DNA of 64,000 nt from Actimicrobium sp047621665 (GTDB lineage Bacteria; Pseudomonadota; Gammaproteobacteria; Burkholderiales; Burkholderiaceae_D). A program made the position numbers and the translations under genes. Positions 20,435 to 29,619 of this stretch are shown one piece after another. Each line of letters starts with the position of its first letter. Position 1 is the stretch's first letter. The stretch is taken from positions 124,001-188,000 of the forward strand of contig JBLHMB010000001.1 of NCBI GenBank assembly GCA_047621665.1, in the 5' to 3' direction. A model generated the notes under the pieces. That model saw only the letters and a program-made list of their open reading frames with translations. It had not been told where the DNA came from and ran no database searches.

Positions 20435-21853
20435 TCACTGAACGCGTGCCTTCTCGCAGTGTGATTTGCTGCCGTCGACCTGACAACGATTGACTTGACG
20501 ACCCGTGGTATCCCACACCCGCACGTCCCATTGCCGGGCGCCACTGCGCTCCATCGTCATGTAACCGAAGCCGCCGGTCCATGCACTGACGTTGGCGACA
20601 ATGGCGCCGGGTGCCGGTGTGGCACCGGTTGGCAACACGTCAGGCAACGGTACCAGGTCTTCCATCGTGCCCGAGAAGCCAGCAATGAACTGGGTCGGAT
20701 GCGCGCTGGCAAAGCTGACCTGCTGCCACAGATGGATATGTCCCGACAGTAGGGCATCAATGCGCGGTGGCATGATCAACGGGTTGATCGCACGGAAAAC
20801 CGACTGAATACCTTGATTGCCCGGGAAGACGTCAATGCCGCCCTGTTTGTTTTTGTCGGCAAAAAATCCCAGAATAGGCTGGTGGTTTGCACCAATGTTG
20901 TAATTGGCTTGCTGCGACAACCGTTCGACCTGACGATACATCGCACGATATTTATCGACGCGGACATCATCGGGCGCGATCGGGCCGCCGGTGGTGTTGG
21001 AGGTGTCGAGTACGATGACTTGCGCATTGCCGCCCAGTGGCACGGCGTACGTATCGCTGAAGTCACCCTGCGCGTCATTGCGTGCGTCGTTACAGTCGCG
21101 TCCTGTTAGCAGCGGGCGCGGATCGAGCATGCGCCACCAGCCCTGACCGGCGCGGCTGCACGATTCGTGATTGCCGCGCACCAGAACCCACGGAGCGGCC
21201 TGCAGCAGCGGCGCGCCCGGCTGGAAAAAATCATCGCGCCAGGCATCCCAGCCATAACCCCAGCTACTGCCGGCGCAACCGGCATTGCCATCGGGGCAGG
21301 CGTTTTCGCGATAGTGATAATCGCCGACATGGATCACCAGATCGGGCTGCCAGCGGGCAGCAGCAGCGGCGATACGGGCAAACGGATATTGCCCGGCATC
21401 GTTACAGGGCTGGTAAGCGAGATCGCTTTTTTTCAGGCGACAACCGGTGTCGCCGATGACGACGATGCGGTTGGCCTCGGGTTTCGGCAGTGGCAGGGAG
21501 TGTCCTGCGACGATGGCTGACGTGGTCAGCGCTGGCAGGATTTTTTCGCAGGTCAGCAGCGGAAAAGCCGACGGCTTGGAGTCGGCCGCAGCGGAGCAGG
21601 TAGTGCGTTGCGCGACGGTGCCGGCGACCGCGCGCACGTCCATCGTCACATCCACACCATCGAGGCGAATGAGCGGGCACTGTGCCGCATCGATCAGCAC
21701 GCGGGCGACTGCCTGACCCTGTTCGCCAAGGACGACGAAGCTGGTTATGGCGGATGCGGCGGCAGGATTGTCCGTGACGGGCATCGCCGTGCAGCCAGCA
21801 AGAAGCAGCGGCGCAATGCATAGCGTGCGATTAAATTGGGTAAAAGAAATCAT
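20435..21853 (-). CDS. Exported metallophosphoesterase lipoprotein
   Basis: A 472-residue protein with a lipobox (LLLAGC, C21). A calcineurin-like phosphoesterase core shows all signature blocks in order: VVIGDTGC, VIHVGDYHYRE, VLVRGNHESC and LLSGHIHLWQQ. The first 130 residues form a separate domain of unknown type. The substrate is unknown. It starts just downstream of the TonB-dependent receptor terminator, which suggests a shared theme of phosphoester scavenging at the cell surface, but this is inference. Confidence 0.85.
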   Translation of the reverse strand: MISFTQFNRTLCIAPLLLAGCTAMPVTDNPAAASAITSFVVLGEQGQAVARVLIDAAQCPLIRLDGVDVTMDVRAVAGTVAQRTTCSAAADSKPSAFPLLTCEKILPALTTSAIVAGHSLPLPKPEANRIVVIGDTGCRLKKSDLAYQPCNDAGQYPFARIAAAAARWQPDLVIHVGDYHYRENACPDGNAGCAGSSWGYGWDAWRDDFFQPGAPLLQAAPWVLVRGNHESCSRAGQGWWRMLDPRPLLTGRDCNDARNDAQGDFSDTYAVPLGGNAQVIVLDTSNTTGGPIAPDDVRVDKYRAMYRQVERLSQQANYNIGANHQPILGFFADKNKQGGIDVFPGNQGIQSVFRAINPLIMPPRIDALLSGHIHLWQQVSFASAHPTQFIAGFSGTMEDLVPLPDVLPTGATPAPGAIVANVSAWTGGFGYMTMERSGARQWDVRVWDTTGRQVNRCQVDGSKSHCEKARVQ

Positions 21854-21880
21854 GCGGGTCTCCTGACGCTGAAACGGAAA

Positions 21881-21911
21881 AATCCGGCAGAAAATTATTT
21901 TCCGCCGGATT
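21881..21911 (-). terminator. Long palindrome / terminator after the TonB-dependent receptor gene
   Basis: AATCCGGC (21881-21888) and GCCGGATT (21904-21911) are perfect inverted arms. The interior GAAAAT/ATTTTC also pairs, leaving only one A-C mismatch over 15 pairs. On the minus strand it is followed by a T-run, so it should terminate the receptor transcript partly or wholly before the phosphoesterase gene. Confidence 0.7.
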
Positions 21912-21930
21912 GCCGGTCAGGCTTGAAAGT

Positions 21931-24180
21931 TTAGAACAAGACGTTGAGCGACGCCATCACACTGCGTTCCGGCTGAAACAGAAAAGTATCGCCGGCCGCT
22001 GCAACGCCATAACTGGCGGTGCCAGCGGTGGTATTGACTGGCTTGACAGCAATCACGTCCTGCTTGTTGAACAGGTTATAAATGCCGAATTGGAGCTTCA
22101 TGCTTTTGACACCCATGCCCGGATGGGCAAAGGTATAGCTGGCATTGAGGTTGGTGGCGGTGACCGCGTTGAGCTTGTAGCCCTGATCATCCAGCGCGTA
22201 GGTCGAGCCGGTGCGCTTGTAAATCAGCGAGCCGGACCAGCCAGCCATCTGATACAGCAAGCCCAGTGCCGCCGTCGAGTTCGGTACGGCCGCGACGCTC
22301 AATCCGGTTGCCTTTGATTCGGCGCGGTTGAGCGAGCCGTTGGTGTAGAGCGACAAGCCGTTCATGAATGCGTAAGTAACTTGTCCTTCCAGACCCTTGT
22401 AGGTCACGCCACCCTGGTTGTAATACACCGGCTGGGCATCGGTGCCCGGCAGGACCGCGAACTTGTTGCTGAAATCGATGTAATACAGGTCGGCATCGAA
22501 CAGCAGCGCGTCGGTCTTGTGGATTACGCCCAATTGGTAATTGGTCGAGCGCTGTGCCTCGACCGTTGTGGTGTTGGCCTTGGTGCTCTGAAACAGGCTG
22601 ATATCGGGTACCAGCATGCCCTTGGCATATTGGGCATAGGTCGACCAGATCGGGCTGAGCTTGTAGTTCGCCGTCAGGAACGGCAGGGTGGCGTGGAAAT
22701 CCTTGTTGATCTGCTGCGGCAGACGCGCGGTCTGATTCACCGAAGCATCGATGCTGAGCCTGGTCAGCATGGTCTTGATACCGGGCGTAATGGTCAGGTC
22801 AGGCGTGGCGGCCCACTCGAATTCGACAAAAGGCTGATAACTTTTCCAGCCCGATTTTTGCTCGTACTTGACGTTGTTGATGCCCGTGAAAACCCCTGTG
22901 ACGGCAGCTTCCTTGTAGCTTGGCAGCATCGTCAGCAAGTTGAAATCATAAGTGCTGCGGTGCGTGTCAGCTTGTTCGATCCAGACGCCGGTGCGGGCCA
23001 GGCCGGCCTCGAACTGCTTGCTGACCTTGAAGATATCGCCGGTGACCTTGTACTCGTTGGTCTTGACATAACCGGGTATTTGGCCGGCCAGTTTGCTGCC
23101 GTTGGCATTGACTACGCTACCGAATCCGACGCCGGGCAGGTTGCCGCTGTCGGCTGCCAGCGTGGTGTTGGAGTAATTGTAGTGATACAGGTTGTTGTCG
23201 ATTGCCCAGCCGCCGCCGAGGTCGCTTTGCAGGCGGATGTAGTTCAGGTTGGTGGTCTTGTCAGCCCGGTTGTAGCCGTAGAAATTGGCCTTGGCCGGAT
23301 CATTGCTCAGTGCGTAATTTTTGCCGTACCGGGTCACTTGCGCCATCGTCAGGCCATTGTCCTTGTCAGCCTGGTAGTAGTAATTTTTGTTGTAGTTGGT
23401 ATTGACGGTCAGCAGCGTGTTGCTGCCGAGCGGCTTTTCCAGCTTGAACATGATGCTGTCGCTCTGAATCGCGCTGAACGTGCGGGCACCATCGCTGCTG
23501 AGGCGCTGGATATTGAACGCGATACGGGCATCGCCCAGATCGGTCAGGGTGCCGGTATCGACACGGGTGCCGATCAGCTTGGTGTTCCAGGTGCCGTAGG
23601 CCGCAAATGGCGAGATCGACTGGCGTGCCGAGACTTCGCGTGACTGCAGATTGATCGAGCCGCCAAAGGTCGCCTGACCAAAGTCGCTGGCCTTGCCGGG
23701 ACCGCGTTCGACCACCACGCCACCGATCACGCTGGCCGGAAAGTAGGCGGTCGAGTGATGCGTGGCTCCGTTGGTGTCACCGAATGGAATGCCATCGAAA
23801 GTGACATTGAACTCGCCATCCTTAAAGCCGCGCAAGCCATTCTTGGCTTCGCCCAGGCCGGGACCGTTGGCCGAAACGCCGCCGGTGAGGCTAGGTGCAA
23901 TCGCGGCGATCGCGGTGTAATCGCTGACCGGCGAGATCGAGCTTTCGATGAACGAGCGGTTGATTACTGATTGCGGTTGTGTGGCGGCCAGCGAGGTCTG
24001 GCTAGGCGCCATCATCGCGGCGGTTACTTTGGAGGCGGTGACCTGAACGCGGGTATTAGACTGTGACTGAGACTGGATGTCGGTATTGTCGTCGGCAGCA
24101 AATGCGGAACTGACCGCACAAGCGAGCAGTGTCAGAACGAAGCTGGCAGGCAAGGCACGTCGAATAATCTGGCAAGTCAT
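21931..24180 (-). CDS. TonB-dependent outer-membrane receptor
   Basis: A 749-residue receptor. The signal peptide ends at about residue 28 (SSAFAAD). A plug domain follows with SVINRSFIESSISPVSDYTAI, GLRGFKDGEFNVTFDGIPFGDTNG and VVVERGPGKASDFGQATFGGSINL, then a 22-strand-type barrel ending in an aromatic C-terminus (MASLNVLF). Energised by TonB-ExbBD for active uptake. The ligand is not evident; no siderophore synthesis genes are near. The next gene is a surface phosphoesterase. Confidence 0.92.
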   Translation of the reverse strand: MTCQIIRRALPASFVLTLLACAVSSAFAADDNTDIQSQSQSNTRVQVTASKVTAAMMAPSQTSLAATQPQSVINRSFIESSISPVSDYTAIAAIAPSLTGGVSANGPGLGEAKNGLRGFKDGEFNVTFDGIPFGDTNGATHHSTAYFPASVIGGVVVERGPGKASDFGQATFGGSINLQSREVSARQSISPFAAYGTWNTKLIGTRVDTGTLTDLGDARIAFNIQRLSSDGARTFSAIQSDSIMFKLEKPLGSNTLLTVNTNYNKNYYYQADKDNGLTMAQVTRYGKNYALSNDPAKANFYGYNRADKTTNLNYIRLQSDLGGGWAIDNNLYHYNYSNTTLAADSGNLPGVGFGSVVNANGSKLAGQIPGYVKTNEYKVTGDIFKVSKQFEAGLARTGVWIEQADTHRSTYDFNLLTMLPSYKEAAVTGVFTGINNVKYEQKSGWKSYQPFVEFEWAATPDLTITPGIKTMLTRLSIDASVNQTARLPQQINKDFHATLPFLTANYKLSPIWSTYAQYAKGMLVPDISLFQSTKANTTTVEAQRSTNYQLGVIHKTDALLFDADLYYIDFSNKFAVLPGTDAQPVYYNQGGVTYKGLEGQVTYAFMNGLSLYTNGSLNRAESKATGLSVAAVPNSTAALGLLYQMAGWSGSLIYKRTGSTYALDDQGYKLNAVTATNLNASYTFAHPGMGVKSMKLQFGIYNLFNKQDVIAVKPVNTTAGTASYGVAAAGDTFLFQPERSVMASLNVLF

Positions 24181-24330
24181 TTGTTATTTTCCCTGGTAGC
24201 GATTGAGATTTTCAATCTGCGGGCAGGATAGGACCGGAAGGTGACGAGCCGATTACCGGGCGCTGACTAACTTATTACAAATGTGATGTACCAAATGTTT
24301 TTGCGTCCGATGCACTGCCTCTTGCGGTAT

Positions 24331-25062
24331 TTACGCTGTGCTGTCGCCCCACGCACCGGCCAGCATGGCCAGCGCCGCCAGTCCGGCGGTTTCGGTACGC
24401 AGCACACGCGGCCCCATCGACAGCGCAATCGCGCCGTGGGCAATGGCCAGATTTTCTTCGTCGTCGCTCAAGCCGCCCTCCGGTCCAATCAACAGCGTCA
24501 CTGCTTGCGGCGGTTGGTGACGTGCCCAGTCGGCCAGCGACTGGTCGGCACGCGGCGAGAGCAAGATGCGTTTGTGGATATCGTGCCGGGCGATCCAGCG
24601 GCTGAAGTCAGTCACCGGAGCCAGCTGCGCCAGCCGGTTGCGTCCGCTCTGTTCGCTGGCGCTGACGATAATGCCTTGCCAGTGCGACTGGCGTTTCTTT
24701 GCACGTTCGGCCGACAGGCGCACCACACAGCGTTGTGCCGACAGCGGCTGGACACCGGCGACGCCCAGTTCGACGGCTTTCTCGATGATCCAGTCCATCT
24801 TTGACGACTCCGGCAGCGCTTGCGCCAGCGTGATTGCATACGGCAACTCGACCGAGCGTGCGGTGCAGGTCTTGACCTCGACGGTGACGCGTTTTTTTTC
24901 CAACAGTGTGATGGTGGCGTAGTACTCGTTGCCGTCGCCATTAAACAGAGTGACCATGGCGCCGGCCTGCAGGCGGATCACCTGAATATGATGCGCGACA
25001 TGGTCGGGCAGGGCGAGGAGGTCGCCAACGGCGAGCGGTAGCGGGCAATGGAAGCGGGGCAT
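24331..25062 (-). CDS. rsmE: 16S rRNA m3U1498 methyltransferase
   Basis: A SPOUT-fold enzyme methylating U1498 of 16S rRNA with S-adenosylmethionine. The 243-residue protein has the knotted SAM-binding motif LLIGPEGGLSDDEE and the terminal LGPRVLRTETA-like block (SMGPRVLRTETAGLAAL). MPRFHCPLPLAVGD is the usual RsmE start. The in-frame extension upstream to 25269 covers the intergenic region and is rejected. Divergent from tkt. Confidence 0.95.
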   Translation of the reverse strand: MPRFHCPLPLAVGDLLALPDHVAHHIQVIRLQAGAMVTLFNGDGNEYYATITLLEKKRVTVEVKTCTARSVELPYAITLAQALPESSKMDWIIEKAVELGVAGVQPLSAQRCVVRLSAERAKKRQSHWQGIIVSASEQSGRNRLAQLAPVTDFSRWIARHDIHKRILLSPRADQSLADWARHQPPQAVTLLIGPEGGLSDDEENLAIAHGAIALSMGPRVLRTETAGLAALAMLAGAWGDSTA

Positions 25063-25154
25063 GGCAGACCTTATGGATGGAACGATAGGGCAGAGTCTGC
25101 ACGATGTGACCCGGAACGACCAGCATCGCCGCAGACGGGATTGCGGATTTGGCG

Positions 25155-25182
25155 TTGGCTGACGGTGCTGGTCTGGTAAAAT
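25155..25182 (+). promoter_or_regulatory. Probable sigma-70 promoter of tkt
   Basis: TTGGCT (25155-25160) and TAAAAT (25177-25182) are separated by 16 bases, about 100 bases before the tkt start. The -10 is good and the -35 weak. Assigned by eye. Confidence 0.5.
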
Positions 25183-25278
25183 GCCGGCTCCCTGCCGATG
25201 CCTGCTTGCCAAATTGTCCGGCCAGTTCGAGAGACAGTCAGTGCGCGGCATCTCACCCTCATTTTTCATGTGATCACG

Positions 25279-27273
25279 ATGACTTCATTGCAAACCACGA
25301 ACAATATGGCCAACGCGATCCGCGCGCTGGCGATGGACGCCGTCCAGAAGGCCAACTCCGGCCATCCGGGCATGCCGATGGGAATGGCTGATATCGCCGT
25401 GGCCTTGTGGTCCGGGCATTACAGTCACAATCCGGCCGATCCACGCTGGATCAACCGCGACCGCTTCGTGCTGTCCAACGGCCACGGTTCGATGCTGCAT
25501 TACGCGCTGCTGCACCTGAGCGGCTACGATTTGCCGATGGACGAGCTGCGCAACTTCCGTCAGATGCATTCGAAGACACCGGGCCATCCTGAAGTCGACG
25601 TCACCCCCGGCATCGAAACCACCACCGGCCCGCTCGGCCAGGGCCTGACCAACGCGGTCGGCATGGCACTCGCTGAAAAATTGCTGGCCGCCGAGTTCAA
25701 CCAGAGCGGCTTCGATGTCGTCGATCATTACACCTACACTTTCGTCGGCGATGGCTGCCTGATGGAAGGCATTTCGCACGAAGCCTGTTCGCTGGCCGGT
25801 GTGCTGCGTCTGTCGAAGCTGATCGTGCTGTACGACGACAATGGCATTTCGATCGACGGCAAGGTTGCCGGCTGGTTCGGTGACGATACCCCGAAGCGTT
25901 TCGAAGCCTACGGCTGGAACGTGATTCCAGACGTCGATGGTCATGATGTCGCTGCCGTGTCGGCGGCGATTGCCGCCGCCAAACTGGCCGGCAAGCCAAC
26001 ACTGATTTGCTGCAAAACCGTGATCGGCAAGGGCTCACCGAATCTGCAAGGTTCCGACAAAGTCCATGGCGCCGCGCTCGGCGACAAGGAAATCGCCGCG
26101 GTACGCGAAGCGATCGGCTGGCATGCGGCACCGTTTGAAATTCCTGACGACGTCTACGCCGCCTGGGACGCCAAGCTTCCCGGTGCCGCGCGTCAGGCCG
26201 CATGGAACGCCTTGTTTGCAACTTACAGCGAGCGGTTCCCGCAACTGGCCGGCGAGCTGTTGCGCCGCATGAACGGCGAATTGCCGGGCAATTTCGACGC
26301 GACCGTCGCGCAATACATTGCTACCTGCATCGAGAAAAAAGAAACCATCGCGACCCGCAAGGCCAGCCAGAATGCGATTCAGGCCTATGCGCAAGTGCTG
26401 CCGGAATTCCTCGGCGGTTCGGCCGACCTGACCGGCTCGAACCTGACCAACTGGAAAGAATGCATCGCGGTGCGGGCCGACCAGCCCGGCAACCACATCA
26501 ACTACGGTGTGCGCGAATTCGGCATGAGCGCGATGATGAACGGCATCACGCTGCACGGTGGTTACATCCCGTTCGGCGCGACCTTTCTGACCTTTTCCGA
26601 CTACAGCCGCAATGCGCTGCGCATGGCGGCACTGATGAAGATCCGTTCGATCTTCGTGTTCACGCATGACTCGATCGGCCTGGGCGAAGACGGCCCGACC
26701 CATCAATCGGTCGAGCATGTGTCGAGCATGCGCTTGATTCCGAACCTGGATAACTGGCGTCCGTGCGATACCGTCGAATCGGCCGTCGCATGGCAGCAGG
26801 CCGTGGTCCGTAAGAACGGTCCTAGCACACTGATTTTCTCGCGCCAGAATTTGCCGTATCAGGAACGCAGCGCGCAGCAAGTCGCTGACATCGCCCGCGG
26901 TGGCTACGTGCTCCGTGATGTCGCCGATGCCAAGGCAATCCTGATTGCTACCGGTTCCGAAATCGAACTGGCCGTCAAGGCCGCTGATGCACTGGCCGCT
27001 GCCGGTGTCGCGGTGCGTGTGGTGTCGATGCCGAGTACTGATGTGTTTGATCGTCAGGACGCCGCCTACAAAGCCAGCGTATTGACCAAAGGCTTGCCGC
27101 GTGTTGCCATCGAAGCCGGTGTCACGGACTTCTGGTACAAGTATGTCGGCCTTGAAGGCGAAGTCATCGGTATTGATACCTTTGGCGAATCGGCTCCGGC
27201 ACCGGTGCTGTTCAAGCACTTTGGCTTTACCGTCGAGAACGTCGTTGCCGCAGTTCATCGGACCCTCGCTTGA
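25279..27273 (+). CDS. tkt: Transketolase
   Basis: A thiamine-diphosphate enzyme of the pentose-phosphate pathway moving two-carbon units between sugar phosphates. The 664-residue protein has AVQKANSGHPGMPMGMADIA at the N-terminus, the ThDP-binding GDGCLMEGISHEA motif, and the central HDSIGLGEDGPTHQSVEH block. MTSLQTTNNMANAIRAL is the accepted start, and an earlier start at 25198 would lie right after the promoter. Followed immediately by a GNAT gene and then gap. Confidence 0.97.
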   Translation: MTSLQTTNNMANAIRALAMDAVQKANSGHPGMPMGMADIAVALWSGHYSHNPADPRWINRDRFVLSNGHGSMLHYALLHLSGYDLPMDELRNFRQMHSKTPGHPEVDVTPGIETTTGPLGQGLTNAVGMALAEKLLAAEFNQSGFDVVDHYTYTFVGDGCLMEGISHEACSLAGVLRLSKLIVLYDDNGISIDGKVAGWFGDDTPKRFEAYGWNVIPDVDGHDVAAVSAAIAAAKLAGKPTLICCKTVIGKGSPNLQGSDKVHGAALGDKEIAAVREAIGWHAAPFEIPDDVYAAWDAKLPGAARQAAWNALFATYSERFPQLAGELLRRMNGELPGNFDATVAQYIATCIEKKETIATRKASQNAIQAYAQVLPEFLGGSADLTGSNLTNWKECIAVRADQPGNHINYGVREFGMSAMMNGITLHGGYIPFGATFLTFSDYSRNALRMAALMKIRSIFVFTHDSIGLGEDGPTHQSVEHVSSMRLIPNLDNWRPCDTVESAVAWQQAVVRKNGPSTLIFSRQNLPYQERSAQQVADIARGGYVLRDVADAKAILIATGSEIELAVKAADALAAAGVAVRVVSMPSTDVFDRQDAAYKASVLTKGLPRVAIEAGVTDFWYKYVGLEGEVIGIDTFGESAPAPVLFKHFGFTVENVVAAVHRTLA

Positions 27274-27812
27274 ACGCGGTAGACGCGACATTTTTGCGGG
27301 CGGCGACGCCCGACGATGCCGAAGGCATCGCGATGGTGCGCATCGATAGCTGGCGCAAGACGTATCACGACATCATGCCCGACGAGTATCTCGACAACAT
27401 GGAAGTCGAGGACAGCATGCACTTGTGGCATCGGGTGCTGAGTGCGACGTCGTCGAAGACCTCGGTGTTCGTGGCCGAACTCGATGGCGATGTGGTCGGT
27501 TTTGCTGCCGGCAAGATGCTCGATGAACCGAAGTTCGGGCTCGATGCCGAGCTGGCTGCGATCTACCTGATTCCCGACCTGCAACGCTCGGGCATCGGCA
27601 GCCGGCTTGTGACGATGGTGGCACAGGCGCAGCAGGCGCAAGGTGCAAGTGGATTACTCACCTGGGTGATTTCGGAAAACAAGATCGCGCGCGCATTTTT
27701 CGAAAAACGCCAGGCCGAACTGCTGATCGAACAAGCCTACCAGTGGGATGGCATTGATCTGCTCGAAGTCGGTTATGGCTGGCGCGATCTGAGCTTATTT
27801 ACGCCGCACTGA
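27270..27812 (+). CDS. GNAT-family N-acetyltransferase
   Basis: A 180-residue protein with a GNAT fold: ATPDDAEGIAMVRIDSWRKTY at the N-terminus, and the acetyl-CoA-binding core IYLIPDLQRSGIGSRLV. It appears to start at a TTG whose last two bases are within the tkt TGA stop (TTGA overlap). The next Met (residue 22) would remove the first strand, so the TTG is preferred and implies translational coupling. The substrate is unknown. Confidence 0.83.
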   Translation: MNAVDATFLRAATPDDAEGIAMVRIDSWRKTYHDIMPDEYLDNMEVEDSMHLWHRVLSATSSKTSVFVAELDGDVVGFAAGKMLDEPKFGLDAELAAIYLIPDLQRSGIGSRLVTMVAQAQQAQGASGLLTWVISENKIARAFFEKRQAELLIEQAYQWDGIDLLEVGYGWRDLSLFTPH

Positions 27813-27874
27813 CGGCGCACTGGCTGGACCCTCGTACTTTTTGACAGAATTTTTTTGTTACCAGGAGAAGAAGC

Positions 27875-28885
27875 ATGACTATTCGCGTCGCAATTAACGG
27901 CTACGGCCGCATCGGCCGCAACATCCTTCGCGCACATTACGAAGGCGGCAAAAAAAATGACATCCAGATCGTCGCCATCAACGACCTCGGCGATGCCAAA
28001 TCGAACGCTCACCTGACCCGCTACGACACCACCCACGGCAAATTCCCGGGTACCGTCGTCGTCGAAGGCGACACCATGATCGTCAATGGCGACAGCATCC
28101 GTGTCTTCGCCCAGCGCAATCCAGCCGAAATTCCATGGGGCGAGTTGAACGTCGACGTCGTGCTCGAATGCACCGGCTTCTTCACCACCAAAGAGAAAGC
28201 CTCGGCCCACCTGAAAGGCGGCGCCAAAAAAGTCATCATCTCCGCTCCGGGCGGCAAGGATGTTGATGCGACTATCGTGTTCGGTGTGAACCAGCATGTG
28301 CTCAAGGCTGCGGACACCGTGATCTCGAACGCGTCGTGCACCACCAATTGCCTGGCACCGCTGGTCAAGCCGTTGAACGACACGGTCGGTCTGGTCAATG
28401 GCTTGATGACGACGGTCCATTCCTACACCAACGACCAGGTGCTGACCGACGTGATGCATGAAGACCTGCGTCGTGCCCGTTCGGCCACCACCAGCATGAT
28501 TCCCGCCAAGACCGGTGCGGCCACCGCGGTCGGCCTGGTCCTGCCGGAACTCAACGGCAAACTCGACGGCTACGCGATCCGCGTGCCGACGATCAATGTT
28601 TCGATCGTCGATCTGTCGTTCATCGCTGCACGCGACACGACCGTCGATGAAGTCAACGCGATCATGCTGGCCGCGTCCGAAGGCGCATTGAAAGACATTC
28701 TGACGTACCAGACCGAGCCGCTCGTATCGGTTGACTTCAACCACAACCCGGCCTCGAGCAACTTCGATTCGACGCTGACCAAAGTGTCGGGCCGGTTGGT
28801 CAAAGTCTCGTCCTGGTATGACAACGAATGGGGTTTCTCGAACCGCATGCTTGATACCACTGTGGCGTTGATGACTGCCAAGTAA
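27875..28885 (+). CDS. gap: Glyceraldehyde-3-phosphate dehydrogenase
   Basis: A 336-residue tetrameric glycolytic/gluconeogenic enzyme. It has the NAD-binding NGYGRIGRNILRA motif at residues 8-20, catalytic C155 in NASCTTNCLAPL, and the conserved WYDNEWGFSNRM near the C-terminus. An AGGAG ribosome-binding site precedes the ATG. Together with tkt it forms a central carbon block interrupted by the GNAT gene. An intrinsic terminator follows. Confidence 0.98.
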   Translation: MTIRVAINGYGRIGRNILRAHYEGGKKNDIQIVAINDLGDAKSNAHLTRYDTTHGKFPGTVVVEGDTMIVNGDSIRVFAQRNPAEIPWGELNVDVVLECTGFFTTKEKASAHLKGGAKKVIISAPGGKDVDATIVFGVNQHVLKAADTVISNASCTTNCLAPLVKPLNDTVGLVNGLMTTVHSYTNDQVLTDVMHEDLRRARSATTSMIPAKTGAATAVGLVLPELNGKLDGYAIRVPTINVSIVDLSFIAARDTTVDEVNAIMLAASEGALKDILTYQTEPLVSVDFNHNPASSNFDSTLTKVSGRLVKVSSWYDNEWGFSNRMLDTTVALMTAK

Positions 28886-28902
28886 TTTGTCTCGCGCATT
28901 GC

Positions 28903-28933
28903 AAAACGCCCCGGATGTCGGGGCGTTTTTTTT
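28903..28933 (+). terminator. Intrinsic terminator of gap
   Basis: AAAACGCCCC (28903-28912) pairs with GGGGCGTTTT (28920-28929) across a seven-base loop, then a T-run. The remaining spacer up to 29196 holds nothing else recognisable. Confidence 0.9.
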
Positions 28934-29196
28934 ATTGGTGCTGGTATATTTCCCGACCGCCAGCTACGGTAGTGCCTGTGCTCTTCACATCAGTGCAGCC
29001 CGCATTGCACTTGCTGCTTTGCGGAAGTTCACACTGTAACGGGCTAAGGTTACCGGGTGATGACTTGGCGAGGAGGGTGCGCCTGTTTCAATCAAAGACT
29101 CCCTGCTCATTGCTGTTGCATGATAATGACGCCTTGAGCGCATTACGCTGACTTTTACAGATTCCACAATGACACCCATTCAAACCGACTTCCATC

Positions 29197-29613
29197 ATGG
29201 ATGATTTCGACGACGACCGCGCCGGCGCCACGCTGCAACCGATTCCATGGACGCCGCTGGAAACTATCGCCGATGTCGAACTCTGGGTGGATAACCTCAA
29301 CCGCGATCTGCATGCGGTGATCCGCAAACAGGCAGTCAACAGTCCGGGCGTGTGTTTCGCGCTGGCCGAAGGCGGCGAGATTTTTCTGCATACCAATGGC
29401 GATGGCGACGTGCTGCTGGATGTGACCGATGAAGCCGGGTGGGTCGCACCACTGATTTCGGCGGCGACGCAGGTGGCCGCACCGGTTGCGTCGCTGTGGA
29501 TCCTGCCGGGACATGTGCTGACGCAGCTGGTGCTGGGGCTCAGTCCGCTGGTTGGGGCAACGCGGCTGGTGCTGCAGCACGAATATCGCAGCAAGAAAAA
29601 CAAGTGGCGTTGA
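29197..29613 (+). CDS. Hypothetical protein, 138 residues
   Basis: Family not recognised. The reading frame shows GC-rich third positions like its neighbours and an acidic N-terminus (MDDFDDDRAGATL), so it is likely real. Features visible are a PWTPLETIADVELWVDNLN segment, a hydrophobic stretch SAATQVAAPVASLWILPGHVL (about 88-108) and a basic tail (YRSKKNKWR). There is no signal peptide. It converges with arsH, six bases apart, and has no obvious ribosome-binding site. Confidence 0.65.
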   Translation: MDDFDDDRAGATLQPIPWTPLETIADVELWVDNLNRDLHAVIRKQAVNSPGVCFALAEGGEIFLHTNGDGDVLLDVTDEAGWVAPLISAATQVAAPVASLWILPGHVLTQLVLGLSPLVGATRLVLQHEYRSKKNKWR

Positions 29614-29619
29614 AGTGAT

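Noticed and set aside
22381..23643. 420-codon rightward frame opposite the TonB-dependent receptor
   Set aside because: Val/Asp/Gly-rich shadow of the receptor; the leftward frame has a signal peptide, plug domain and barrel end.
25063..25269. N-terminal extension of rsmE
   Set aside because: Covers the tkt promoter region and has no resemblance to RsmE; the normal start is at 25062.
26035..27291. 418-codon leftward frame opposite tkt
   Set aside because: Antisense shadow of transketolase.
27841..27846. TTGACA as a -35 box for gap
   Set aside because: Only 28 bases before the start codon, and the expected -10 position falls on the ribosome-binding site.
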